Shown here in pieces: positions 1 to 8,033 of a DNA stretch of 17,355 nt. Location of the stretch: contig DLRJ01000114.1 of NCBI GenBank assembly GCA_002500485.1, positions 25,274 to 42,628 of the forward strand. Reading direction: 5' to 3'. Under the pieces are notes generated by a model, which saw only the letters and a program-made list of their open reading frames with translations, was not told where the DNA came from and made no database searches. Made by a program: the position numbers and the translations under genes. How positions within the stretch are numbered: position 1 is the first letter of the stretch; each line of letters begins with the position of its first letter. This stretch comes from Dehalococcoidia bacterium UBA7891. GTDB taxonomy: Bacteria; Chloroflexota; Dehalococcoidia; Lucifugimonadales; UBA826.

Positions 1-1404
1 TCACCTCTATGGAAAATAATTTCAGGTTTTTTAATTTTGGTGACTTTCGTCGTCATTTTCTCGAGTGTCTATATATTTAATCGGCTGGACGAGGTTTACT
101 CAGGTCAGGCTAGCGAATTAGTAGTCGTTGTGATACTGGTTGGCCTACTGACGACGTTTGCCGCGTTGCTGGTAATTCTTTATACCAGTAGAAGGATCAA
201 CCGAGCGATAAATAAATTAATTACGGGGGTTTCCTTGATTTCTGAAGGGAAGTTAGACCATAGGGTCACTTCAATTTCAAAGGATGAAACCTCAGATTTA
301 GCGGATGCTTTTAACCATATGGCGGAAACTATATCTGGGATGGTTATTGCTCTTTCCTCAGAAAGAAACACTTTGTCTGCCCTTCTGGACACTATGGGGG
401 ATGGGGTGATCGTTACTGATGAAAATGGAACGATTACTTTACTAAATAAGACTGCCCAAGCTATTTTTAATTTAGAAAATTCACCATATTTGGGTTTGCG
501 ATTAGTTGACGTGATCAGGGATTTCGAAATAATCCGGATGGCCTCTGATTGTTTTGAAGGGAAAGAGTCAATACAAGATGAGATTGAGATACCAGAAATT
601 AGACGTTATCTAAGCGTGACTACAACACCGGTGGGTTCAGGTTCAGAGGCAGGGGTATTAATAACTGTTCATGATTTAACAAATATTCGGCAGTTAGAAA
701 ATACCCGCAAAGAATTCGTGAGCAATGTGTCTCATGAACTCAGGAGTCCGCTAGCTTCGGTAAAAGCTATGATTGGAACCCTTGAGAATGGAGCATACGA
801 AGATCCAAGAATTGCTGGTGATTTCCTCAAAAGAATCGATAGGGACGTTGATAGGATGACCTCTTTGGTAGCAGATTTACTGGAGCTTTCTAGACTAGAA
901 AGTGGTCAGGAAAATATTGAACTCGAGCCTGTCGAAGTAAGATCTTTAGTAGCTGAGACTATTTCCATAATTTTAGATCAGATTGAAAATTGTCCCGCCA
1001 TATCTTCCAATATAATAGATACAGTGGAGGTACTTGGGGATAAACAGAAGATTACTCAAATACTGATTAATTTGCTTCAGAATTCTGCAAAATTCACTTC
1101 ACATGAAGGCAAGGTAACAGTAAGTGCTAAGTCTGATGAGGAATTTTTAGAAATTTCAGTGCAAGATACTGGTTCCGGTATTGGGACTGAACACTTACCT
1201 CATTTGTTTGAACGGTTCTATAAAGTTGATCGGTCTCGAAGAGATGGTGGTACTGGGCTCGGCTTGGCCATTGTTAAGCATATAGTCCAGGCTCACGGCG
1301 GAGTGGTCTATGTTGACAGCATTGAAGGTGAGGGGAGTAATTTTCACTTTACCCTGCCATTATTGAACCGGCTTCACGTGGTTAGGAATTTCGGTAGTAA
1401 TTAA
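1..1404 (+). CDS. phoR: PhoR-like membrane sensor histidine kinase (5' end cut by window edge)
   Basis: This is a two-component sensor kinase that probably senses phosphate status through the adjacent Pst system and phosphorylates a response regulator outside the window. The frame is open to base 1, so the N-terminus is incomplete. Counting from base 1, there are two membrane helices (about residues 5-27 and 41-63) with only a short loop between them. A HAMP linker (about 62-115) and a PAS domain (about 120-220) follow. The HisKA box is SHELRSP with phospho-acceptor His245 (codon 733-735). The ATPase domain has an N box at Asn361, a DTGSGIG box at 389 and a GTGLGLA box at 417. Membrane-HAMP-PAS-HisKA is the PhoR layout, and the gene directly precedes pstS-pstCAB-phoU. 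The kinase family is certain. The PhoR role is inferred from context. Confidence 0.88.
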   Translation, partial: SPLWKIISGFLILVTFVVIFSSVYIFNRLDEVYSGQASELVVVVILVGLLTTFAALLVILYTSRRINRAINKLITGVSLISEGKLDHRVTSISKDETSDLADAFNHMAETISGMVIALSSERNTLSALLDTMGDGVIVTDENGTITLLNKTAQAIFNLENSPYLGLRLVDVIRDFEIIRMASDCFEGKESIQDEIEIPEIRRYLSVTTTPVGSGSEAGVLITVHDLTNIRQLENTRKEFVSNVSHELRSPLASVKAMIGTLENGAYEDPRIAGDFLKRIDRDVDRMTSLVADLLELSRLESGQENIELEPVEVRSLVAETISIILDQIENCPAISSNIIDTVEVLGDKQKITQILINLLQNSAKFTSHEGKVTVSAKSDEEFLEISVQDTGSGIGTEHLPHLFERFYKVDRSRRDGGTGLGLAIVKHIVQAHGGVVYVDSIEGEGSNFHFTLPLLNRLHVVRNFGSN

Positions 1405-1716
1405 GATCTCTTCTTAATAACCGTATTTTAATTTTTCGTTAACCTTTCGTTAAACTCAGCCTCGTCTTAGTCCACTAACATTTATTTGTAAGTAAATTAT
1501 CGGCACGAGACGCTCGGTTCGAATTAAACTCAAAATATTCAGATTTATGAAGGCAGGATTTTTACCTTGAATATAAATCAAAGACTAAAGATATTTTAAG
1601 TTTAAGTGATTCTCCTAAAACAAGCCTCGTACATCAAGGTCAACTTATGTGTAGATATATTTAAAAATGTTAAATAATTATTTGAAAACATAAGAAGAAT
1701 ATTGTGAATATTAAGG
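1405..1716 (+). promoter_or_regulatory. 312-nt AT-rich spacer and pstS leader
   Basis: No gene is visible in this spacer, which is by far the longest in the phosphate block (the others are 1-64 nt). It contains the phased Pho-box hexamers at 1417-1455 and a weak sigma-70-like pair, TTGAAT at 1567-1572 and GATATT at 1590-1595 with a 17-bp spacer. A perfect 12-bp AT palindrome lies at 1672-1683, flanked by TGTT (1668-1671) and AACA (1687-1690). The 8-mer AGCCTCGT occurs twice, at 1458 and 1624. If transcription starts just after the Pho box, the pstS leader would exceed 200 nt. I recognise no riboswitch class in it. Confidence 0.5.
1417..1455 (+). promoter_or_regulatory. Candidate Pho box: four hexamers at 11-bp spacing
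   Basis: Four hexamers start at 1417 (ATAACC), 1428 (TTAATT), 1439 (TTAACC) and 1450 (TTAAAC), exactly 11 bp apart. The last two sit inside a perfect 9-bp direct repeat, TTTCGTTAA at 1434-1442 and 1445-1453. PhoB/PhoP-type regulators bind 6-7 bp direct repeats with 4-5 bp spacers, that is, an 11-bp period. The Bacillus PhoP consensus is TTAACA-like. The position between a PhoR-like kinase and pstS supports phosphate-responsive control. No strong -10 hexamer is evident; TAACAT at 1476-1481 is one possibility. Confidence 0.7.
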
Positions 1717-2709
1717 GTGTTATATAAATTGATGTTTACTCTAGAAAGCATTACCCAGCTGGGTAGGGGTTTAGTAATCACAATAGGGTTATCCTTAATT
1801 TCAATAATGATGTCTTGTGGAAGTAGTTCTTCAGAAGAGCTTGTAGCTCCAGCAACTGAGCCGGCATCTAAGTTAAAAGGGACGATTGAGATAGACGGTT
1901 CTTCTACTGTTTATCCGATTTCAGAGGCTGTAGCAGAAGAATTTAACAAAATTTTTCCGAAAGTTAGGGTAAATGTAGGGGTTTCTGGTACAGGGGGAGG
2001 GTTTAAGAGGTTTACAGTTGGGGAAACAGATATATCTGATGCTTCTCGTCTAATGAAAAACCCTGAAGAAACTAGTAAAGCTGAGGAAAACGAGGTTACT
2101 TATGATGAGCTCAGACTTGGTACGGATGGACTTTCCATAATGGTTAATCCCGATAATAACTTTGTTGATTGTTTGACAGTTGAGGAATTAAAAGCAATTT
2201 GGAATCCTGAGTCAACGATTACAAATTGGAATCAGGTACAGAGTGGGTTTCCTGATCAGAAGATAAGGTTGTATGGACCTGACAGTGACTCCGGGACCTT
2301 TGATTACTTCACGGAAGAAATAAATGGAGAGGCTCAGGCTTCTAGAGCTGATTACACTGCCAGTGCAGATGACAATGTTCTGGTGCAGGGCATCGCAGGT
2401 GACAAAGGTTCTTTAGGTTATTTTGGGTATGCTTACTATGCTGAAAACAAAGATAAGCTGAAGCTTGTTGCCGTTGATAGTGGATCAGGCTGTGTAGAAC
2501 CAAGCCTGGAAACAATACCCTCCGGTAAATACACACCACTGTCGCGACCACTGTTCATTTATGTAAATGAGAAAAGCTACCAACGGCCAGAAGTTAAAGC
2601 TTTTGTAAATTTCTACATGGAGCAGGGCCCAAACCTCACTAATGAAGTCGGATATATAGCCTCGGGAAATGCGACTTATACTGACAACAAAGATAAGTTA
2701 GCGAAGTAA
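1717..2709 (+). CDS. pstS: Phosphate ABC transporter substrate-binding lipoprotein PstS
   Basis: This extracytoplasmic protein captures inorganic phosphate and delivers it to the PstCA channel. Numbered from the GTG at 1717, it has a hydrophobic signal segment (about 18-33) ending in a lipobox-like IMMSC. Cys34 is the likely lipid-anchored residue, followed by a Ser-rich linker. Phosphate-binding motifs are GSSTVYPI (61-68), GTGGGFKRF (91-99), DISDASR (105-111) and GPDSDSGTFDYF (187-198). At 330 aa it is of normal length. The start is uncertain: GTG 1717 and ATG 1732 share the frame. AAGGG at 1713-1717 could serve the ATG, though with long spacing, and both starts leave the signal peptide intact. 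It is the first gene of the transporter set, and the Pho box upstream suggests induction under phosphate starvation. Confidence 0.95.
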   Translation: MLYKLMFTLESITQLGRGLVITIGLSLISIMMSCGSSSSEELVAPATEPASKLKGTIEIDGSSTVYPISEAVAEEFNKIFPKVRVNVGVSGTGGGFKRFTVGETDISDASRLMKNPEETSKAEENEVTYDELRLGTDGLSIMVNPDNNFVDCLTVEELKAIWNPESTITNWNQVQSGFPDQKIRLYGPDSDSGTFDYFTEEINGEAQASRADYTASADDNVLVQGIAGDKGSLGYFGYAYYAENKDKLKLVAVDSGSGCVEPSLETIPSGKYTPLSRPLFIYVNEKSYQRPEVKAFVNFYMEQGPNLTNEVGYIASGNATYTDNKDKLAK

Positions 2710-2773
2710 CTAAGGATCTCCTACGGTAGTTGTTTTCAAGTTATATTTGTAGGCTTGGGAGTAGGGGGCCATA

Positions 2774-3742
2774 ATGGATGGAGCTATAGATGATGCCCCA
2801 CATGAAATACCGCCAAAGGAGACTATAACCGAAGTGTCAGGGCTCATGGATCCTAAAAAAAAGTTATGGGTAAAACTTGAAGGATCTATAGTTAGATGGT
2901 TATTTATGTCATGTGCATTGGTGTCAATATTGACGACAGTGGGCATTCTTATAATCTTGTTGTATCAAGGCTATGGGTTTTTTAAGGAAATAAACCTTTG
3001 GGAATTTCTCACAGGTACTCGATGGACTCCAATATTAAAGCCTAGGTCATACGGGGTTTTGCCTCTCGTTTCAGGAACCTTAATAGTAACTGTGATTGCC
3101 GCTTCAGTAGCTCTGCCTGTTGGTCTTATGACTGCTATATTTTTGTCAGAATATGCGGCGGATAGAGTTAGGAGGGTTATTAAGCCGATATTGGAGATTC
3201 TCGCTGGTATACCAACTGTTGTTTATGGGTATTTTGCCCTTACATTTGTCACGCCACTTTTACAAAATGTACTGGATGATTTACTGATATTTAATGCGTT
3301 GAGTGCAGGGCTCGTGATGGGCATTATGATCATACCGATGGTTTCTTCCCTCAGTGAAGATGCCATGATTTCAGTGCCAAGGAATTTGAGAGAGGCCGCT
3401 TATGCATTGGGAGCCACAAGATATGAGGTCAGTCTTAGGGTAGTAGTTCCCGCTGCTCTCTCTGGAATAATAGCTTCTTTCATCATTGCGTTATCGAGAG
3501 CAATTGGTGAGACAATGCTAGTAACCATAGCTGCTGGAGCTACTCCTAAAATGACTTTAAATCCATTGGAGAGTGTGCAGACAATGACGGCTTTCATAGC
3601 CCAAACTAGTATGGGAGAGCAAGCTGTGGGCTCTTTTGAGTACAACACAATATTTGCGGTTGGGCTACTTTTGTTTTGTATGACGCTTTTGATGAACCTA
3701 CTTGGATTCTGGATCGTAAGAAGGTTTCGGGAGGCTTACTGA
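2774..3742 (+). CDS. pstC: Phosphate ABC transporter permease PstC
   Basis: This is one of the two membrane subunits that form the phosphate channel with PstA. A cytoplasmic N-terminal stretch of about 40 residues is followed by six predicted membrane helices, the first starting near WLFMSCALVS. The cytoplasmic EAA loop that docks on the ATPase is clear (LREAAYALGATRYEV), followed by the conserved SRAIGETM segment. The ATG start has a strong upstream GGGGG-rich ribosome site (2762-2768, about 6 nt away). The 64-nt gap after pstS is the largest within the transport genes. It holds only weak short stems, such as CTAC/GTAG near 2722, so I call no terminator there. The length of 322 aa is normal. 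Confidence 0.95.
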   Translation: MDGAIDDAPHEIPPKETITEVSGLMDPKKKLWVKLEGSIVRWLFMSCALVSILTTVGILIILLYQGYGFFKEINLWEFLTGTRWTPILKPRSYGVLPLVSGTLIVTVIAASVALPVGLMTAIFLSEYAADRVRRVIKPILEILAGIPTVVYGYFALTFVTPLLQNVLDDLLIFNALSAGLVMGIMIIPMVSSLSEDAMISVPRNLREAAYALGATRYEVSLRVVVPAALSGIIASFIIALSRAIGETMLVTIAAGATPKMTLNPLESVQTMTAFIAQTSMGEQAVGSFEYNTIFAVGLLLFCMTLLMNLLGFWIVRRFREAY

Positions 3743-3743
3743 T

Positions 3744-4649
3744 ATGAACAAAGACAAATTTATTACAGGGAATATAAATCCTAATAGAAGGTTCCGAAAA
3801 ATAATTGGAGGTTGTGTATATATACTGTTTCTTCTTTCAACTTGTGTGGGAATTATTGGATTAGGCCTTTTAATCTTTGATGTTTTAAAAGAAGGAATAC
3901 CTTGGATAAACTGGCAATTTTTGACGGATTTCCCTTCAAGAGACCCTAAGGAAGCTGGTCTTTTATCCGCCTTGTTTGGAACCATATGGTTAATGTTTCT
4001 GACGGCGCTATTCACCGTACCTATCGGGGTGGGAGCCGCCATATATCTGGAAGAATATGCGCCAAAGAATCTCCTTACCAGGGTCATTGAGATAAATGTT
4101 TCAAACTTAGCAGGAGTACCTTCCATAGTTTATGGTCTCCTGGGTATGGGGATTTTCGTCTATCGTTTTGGGAGTGACGAAATGTTTTTGGATAGGGTTC
4201 TGATAGCCGGTGCTTTAACTTTATCCTTGCTGGTTCTTCCAATCGTTATTCTTGCTTCGAGAGAATCTATTCGTGCTGTTCCTGATTCATACCGTCAGGG
4301 GGCCTATGCTATGGGGGCAGACAAATGGCAGGTCATTAAAGGGGCAGTATTACCTTCGGCATTTTCTGGAATCTTGACAGGGACAATTCTTGCAATGTCT
4401 CGAGCTATTGGAGAGGCGGCTCCAGTTATTGCTATTACAGCTCTAGTGTATATAACCTACATACCAGCTCATCCTTTTGAACGTTTTACTGTGCTGCCGA
4501 TACAGATATTCAACTGGGTCGCAAGGCCTCAAGATGATTTTCGATCACTGGCTGCTGCAGGAATAATAGTATTACTTGTAATATTGCTAACAATGAACGC
4601 TATAGCGGTTTTTTTAAGAAATAAATATCAAACCCGATCGGAGGAATAA
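3744..4649 (+). CDS. pstA: Phosphate ABC transporter permease PstA
   Basis: This is the second channel subunit of the high-affinity phosphate importer, partner of PstC and PstB. At 301 aa it has the expected size. An N-terminal helix (about 20-42) is followed by five more hydrophobic segments. The EAA-type loop YRQGAYAMGADKWQV is followed by SRAIGEAAPV, both typical of PstA. It starts 1 nt after the pstC stop, and its ribosome site (GGGAGG, 3729-3734) lies inside the end of pstC, so the two are probably translationally coupled. Confidence 0.95.
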   Translation: MNKDKFITGNINPNRRFRKIIGGCVYILFLLSTCVGIIGLGLLIFDVLKEGIPWINWQFLTDFPSRDPKEAGLLSALFGTIWLMFLTALFTVPIGVGAAIYLEEYAPKNLLTRVIEINVSNLAGVPSIVYGLLGMGIFVYRFGSDEMFLDRVLIAGALTLSLLVLPIVILASRESIRAVPDSYRQGAYAMGADKWQVIKGAVLPSAFSGILTGTILAMSRAIGEAAPVIAITALVYITYIPAHPFERFTVLPIQIFNWVARPQDDFRSLAAAGIIVLLVILLTMNAIAVFLRNKYQTRSEE

Positions 4650-4650
4650 A

Positions 4651-5421
4651 TTGGCAGACAGTACTGTTATAAGTGTTAAAGGGTTGAATGTCTATTACGA
4701 AGATTTTCAGGCGGTAAAAGACGTAGATATGGAGATTAAAAGAGAAAGTGTTACGGCTTTAATTGGGCCTTCAGGATGCGGTAAAAGCACCTACTTGCGA
4801 TGCTTAAACAGAATGAATGATTTGATTATGGGCGCCTCAATCCAAGGGGAAGTCCTATTTGAAAATAGGAATATATATGACTCAAATGTGGATGCAACAG
4901 AAATAAGATCTAGAATTGGCATGGTTTTTCAAAAACCCAACCCTTTCCCTAAATCTATATACCAGAATATTGCTTTTGGTCTTAAGGTGAATGGTTTTTC
5001 CGGTGACATGGAAGAAGCTGTAGAGAAATCACTAAAGCAGGCTGCTTTGTGGGATGAAGTGAAGGACAGGCTCAATGATAGCGCTTTCACTCTTTCTGGT
5101 GGGCAGCAGCAACGATTATGCATAGCTCGTGCCCTTGCTGTTGAACCAGAGGTAATTTTAATGGACGAGCCCGCCTCTGCATTGGATCCAATAGCTACTT
5201 TAGCTATTGAAGATTTGGTGAGAGAACTTAAGACTGACTATACAATCGTTATAGTAACCCATAATATGCAACAAGCGGCGAGGGTATCTGATGAAACAGC
5301 TTTCTTCATGGTAGGAGAAGATCGTTCTGGGTATCTTGTGGAACAGGATGATACACAAAAAATATTCACGAATCCTACGCATCAGAGAACAGAAGAATAC
5401 ATAACGGGTAGATTCAGTTAG
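4651..5421 (+). CDS. pstB: Phosphate ABC transporter ATPase PstB
   Basis: This cytoplasmic ATPase drives phosphate import through PstCA. Counting from the TTG start, it shows Walker A GPSGCGKST (39-47), a Q-loop in the PstB-typical MVFQKPNPFP (91-100), the ABC signature LSGGQ (148-152), Walker B VILMDEP with catalytic Glu173, and the switch His204. Its 256 aa match the family. The TTG start is supported by GGAGG (4640-4644) at ideal spacing, by the 1-nt gap after pstA and by an N-terminus that aligns with the family. Confidence 0.97.
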   Translation: MADSTVISVKGLNVYYEDFQAVKDVDMEIKRESVTALIGPSGCGKSTYLRCLNRMNDLIMGASIQGEVLFENRNIYDSNVDATEIRSRIGMVFQKPNPFPKSIYQNIAFGLKVNGFSGDMEEAVEKSLKQAALWDEVKDRLNDSAFTLSGGQQQRLCIARALAVEPEVILMDEPASALDPIATLAIEDLVRELKTDYTIVIVTHNMQQAARVSDETAFFMVGEDRSGYLVEQDDTQKIFTNPTHQRTEEYITGRFS

Positions 5422-5432
5422 AGGGGTGAGAA

Positions 5433-6080
5433 ATGCCGAGAGAAGATTTCGAAAACAATCTTAAGGTTGTCCAGGATGAGTTAATTCAGTTATCCAGTAT
5501 GGTAGAGAAGGCGGTTTTTAAGTCAATTGATGCCCTTCGTAACAGAGATATTAATGCCTCTCAGCAGGTTATAGATGATGATGATGCCATTGATGAGAAG
5601 CAGCAAGATATTGAAGATAAATGCATTGAATTGATAGCTTTGGAAGCGCCTATGGCAGGAGATTTGAGGGTAATTATATCCGTGATGATGATGGCCACGG
5701 AACTTGAAAGAATAGGGGATTATGCTGAAGGTATTGGCAAAATCAGTTTGGCAATGGGAGATCTCCCGCCATTAAAGCCACTTATAGATATACCACGCAT
5801 GTCTGACCTTGCAACCGATATGTTGAGAAGGAGTACGGAAGCTTTCATAAATAGAGATACCGCCTTGGCTACGTCTGTTCGGGATGATGATGACGTAGTC
5901 GATGAACTTTACCACCAAGTATATCGAGAGCTCTTGACTTTTATGATGGCGGATCCGAGCACCATTCAAAGGGCTACCTACCTAATTTGGGTGGCTCATG
6001 ACCTCGAGAGGGTCGCAGACAGAACAACAAATATGTCGGAACGCGTTATATGGCTGGTGACGGGTCAGAATCCTGATTAG
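5433..6080 (+). CDS. phoU: Phosphate transport/signalling regulator PhoU
   Basis: PhoU links the Pst transporter to the PhoR kinase and represses the Pho response when phosphate is plentiful. The protein shows the expected duplicated three-helix bundle. The two halves carry matching acidic turns (IDDDDAID near 47-54 and RDDDDVVD near 150-157) and matching metal-binding motifs, ELERIGD (90-96) and DLERVAD (190-196). The length of 215 aa is typical. GAGGGG (5421-5426) sits about 6 nt before the ATG, and the gap after pstB is 11 nt, so it belongs to the pst operon. Its last 35 nt overlap the 3' end of lipB on the other strand. Confidence 0.96.
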   Translation: MPREDFENNLKVVQDELIQLSSMVEKAVFKSIDALRNRDINASQQVIDDDDAIDEKQQDIEDKCIELIALEAPMAGDLRVIISVMMMATELERIGDYAEGIGKISLAMGDLPPLKPLIDIPRMSDLATDMLRRSTEAFINRDTALATSVRDDDDVVDELYHQVYRELLTFMMADPSTIQRATYLIWVAHDLERVADRTTNMSERVIWLVTGQNPD

Positions 6081-6726
6081 GTGAATCGTCTTTCCAGGTT
6101 ATTCGATTGCCCAAAGCCTTTCCTAATTTACATGCGAGTTTGTGAGCGACATCTTCAATTTTCAGGTGATCTCCAATTTCTTCTTTAATGGAAGTGACAA
6201 CGCAATTATGTATGCCGCAGGGGATAATGTGATCGAAATAGGATAGATCTGTGGTTACATTTAAGGCCAATCCATGTGAGGTGGTTTTTTTGCTTATCCT
6301 GACTCCAATAGCGGCGATCTTTCTATCTTCCACCCAGACTCCGGTCGGCATATTTTTCTCGTTCGTGATGATGCCGTAATCAGCAAGACATTCAGCGATA
6401 GAAACCTTCAGTGAATTGACATATGCAGATGGTGTTAATTCAATCCGATCTAATTTTATTATTGGGTAAACTACCAGCTGACCTGGACCGTGGTAGGTTA
6501 CTTCACCACCCCGATCGGTATTTCGGATTTCAAGATTCAGCCGTCTAATGGCATCGGTTTCTATTAATATGTCCTCCAACCTTCCCATCCTCCCCAAAGT
6601 ATATACATTTGGGTGTTGAAAAATGAGAACTTGATCGTCTCCTCCTGCAGCTACTTTAGCATGAGTTTTCTGCTGAATGGCTTGACCTATGTCATACCTG
6701 ACTAAACCATAGTATGTAGTCAGCAT
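6046..6726 (-). CDS. lipB: Lipoyl(octanoyl) transferase LipB
   Basis: LipB moves octanoate from acyl carrier protein to the lipoyl lysine of 2-oxoacid dehydrogenase E2 subunits, the first step of lipoate assembly before LipA adds sulphur. Visible motifs are RGGEVTYHGPGQLVVYP (72-88), DRKIAAIGVR with the catalytic-type Lys136, and the IIPCGI loop with catalytic Cys170. At 226 aa it is normal, with a short Asp/Pro-rich tail. It begins 12 nt after the E2 stop, so it is probably the last gene of the dehydrogenase operon, beside the protein it modifies. The ribosome site is weak (TGGGG), consistent with coupling to E2. The 3' end overlaps phoU. Confidence 0.95.
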   Translation of the reverse strand: MLTTYYGLVRYDIGQAIQQKTHAKVAAGGDDQVLIFQHPNVYTLGRMGRLEDILIETDAIRRLNLEIRNTDRGGEVTYHGPGQLVVYPIIKLDRIELTPSAYVNSLKVSIAECLADYGIITNEKNMPTGVWVEDRKIAAIGVRISKKTTSHGLALNVTTDLSYFDHIIPCGIHNCVVTSIKEEIGDHLKIEDVAHKLACKLGKALGNRITWKDDSPNQDSDPSPAI

Positions 6727-6738
6727 TCTGGCCCCAGG

Positions 6739-8028
6739 TTAGTAAATTGGTGTTTCTGGATTTATAGTTTCCAGCAAGTTCTTCACAGTCATACTGAATG
6801 CACTTGCTTCTGCTCCATCCATTATTCTGTGATCAAAAGATAAGCAGATATTCATGATAGATCTGATGGCTATGGCGTCCTCTCTGACCACCGGATGTTT
6901 GACTATTGCCTCTGTAGTCATTATAGCTGCCTGAGGATGATTCACTAACGGCCTGGAAGATACAGATCCCAAGGCGCCTGTATTATTTAAAGTGAATGTA
7001 CCACCTTGGACTTCAGGTAGGTCCAACTTACCATTTTTTGCCTTGGTTACAAGATTTTCTATAATTCCAGCTATTCCGGCTATGCTGAATAGATCAGCGT
7101 TGTGTATGACGGGAACTACCAGCCCGCCAGGGGCCGCAACAGCTATACCAATATTAATGTTTTTTTTCAGGATGATTCCTTCTTCTGACCATGATGAATT
7201 CAGTAATGGATTTTTCTTTAGTGATTCGGCAACTGCCTTTACTACGAACGGCAAGTAGGTGATGTTGATGCCTTCTTTATCCATGAAGGACTTTTTGATG
7301 CTTTGTCTTTTCAATACCATCCCCGTGACATCTACAGCTACTTCACTCCAAGCTTGGGGTATTAAAGTTGCGCTTTTTACCATGTTAGCCGCTATCATTT
7401 TTCTCACCGGGCTAAGGGAAATTTTTTCTTGATCTTTCCTGGGGTTGGTGTCGTTTGCTGGCATTGGTGGCAATTCTTTGTTTTGTGGCGGGGTCAGATC
7501 TGATTCAATGAATGCGGCTACGTCTTTACGGGTGATCCTTCCGTTAATTCCAGTGCCAGCAATTTGAGATAAATCTATTTTATTCTCCTCTGCTAGCCTT
7601 AAAACAGCTGGAGAATACCTACCTTTTGAGAGTTGTTTTTTATCAGGAGTTGATTTGGATTCATCCTGGTGGATCGGACCTCCAGATCCAGTTGGTCCGA
7701 CTGGATCTGTATTTTTTAGAAGAACACCAGTCGTGCCAATTTCCTGACCTGTTGTATCTGGTTCAGGTTTATAGTCATTAGCACCTTCTTGATTTTCGCT
7801 TGTTTCAATGTCAGCAATAAAACCACCCATTAGGACAGTTTCACCTTCATTAGCGATTATTTTCCGAAGAACTCCTCTCACTGGGGAGGGAAGTTCCATA
7901 TTGACCTTATCGGTTATGACTTCAACCAAGGGGTCATACTTTTCTACTTTGTCCCCGACATTTTTTAGCCATCTGCCTATGATTCCTTCTGTGACAGATT
8001 CGCCTACCTGCGGAAGTTCGATCTTCAT
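6739..8028 (-). CDS. E2 dihydrolipoyl acyltransferase of a branched-chain-type 2-oxoacid dehydrogenase
   Basis: This core subunit accepts the acyl group from E1 on its lipoyl arm and passes it to CoA. The domains in order are one lipoyl domain (1-76, lipoyl Lys41 in ITDKVNMELP), a Gly/Pro/Ser linker (about 80-135), a peripheral-subunit-binding domain (137-174, RYSPAVLRLAEE... to RKDVAAFIES), a second linker and the catalytic domain (about 202-429). The catalytic domain ends in the acyltransferase motif DHRIMDG with His400 and Asp404. At 429 aa with a single lipoyl domain, it fits a bkd/pdhC-type E2. It begins 5 nt after the E1-beta stop. The substrate (branched-chain versus pyruvate) is not provable from E2 alone. 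Confidence 0.93.
   Translation of the reverse strand: MKIELPQVGESVTEGIIGRWLKNVGDKVEKYDPLVEVITDKVNMELPSPVRGVLRKIIANEGETVLMGGFIADIETSENQEGANDYKPEPDTTGQEIGTTGVLLKNTDPVGPTGSGGPIHQDESKSTPDKKQLSKGRYSPAVLRLAEENKIDLSQIAGTGINGRITRKDVAAFIESDLTPPQNKELPPMPANDTNPRKDQEKISLSPVRKMIAANMVKSATLIPQAWSEVAVDVTGMVLKRQSIKKSFMDKEGINITYLPFVVKAVAESLKKNPLLNSSWSEEGIILKKNINIGIAVAAPGGLVVPVIHNADLFSIAGIAGIIENLVTKAKNGKLDLPEVQGGTFTLNNTGALGSVSSRPLVNHPQAAIMTTEAIVKHPVVREDAIAIRSIMNICLSFDHRIMDGAEASAFSMTVKNLLETINPETPIY
7675..7709 (-). other. Intragenic inverted repeat in the E2 linker
   Basis: A perfect 10-bp inverted repeat (CAGATCCAGT at 7683-7692, ACTGGATCTG at 7700-7709) with a 7-nt loop lies in codons 107-116 of E2. Those codons encode the Gly/Pro/Ser linker between the lipoyl and binding domains. 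Its loop (GGTCCG, 7694-7699) is complementary to CGGACC at 7675-7680, allowing a competing 6-7 bp pairing. The 2-nt connector is too short to span a 10-bp stem, so a full pseudoknot is unlikely. Repetitive GGA/TCC-type linker codons could explain it. Confidence 0.5.
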
Positions 8029-8033
8029 GATAC

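Noticed and set aside
1511..1530. GGTTCGAAT resembling a tRNA T-loop in the pstS leader
   Set aside because: No T-stem, anticodon arm or acceptor stem can be paired around it, so it is not a tRNA gene.
2710..2773. Possible attenuating stem-loop between pstS and pstC
   Set aside because: Only 3-5 bp stems with poor geometry can be drawn, not enough to call a regulatory hairpin.
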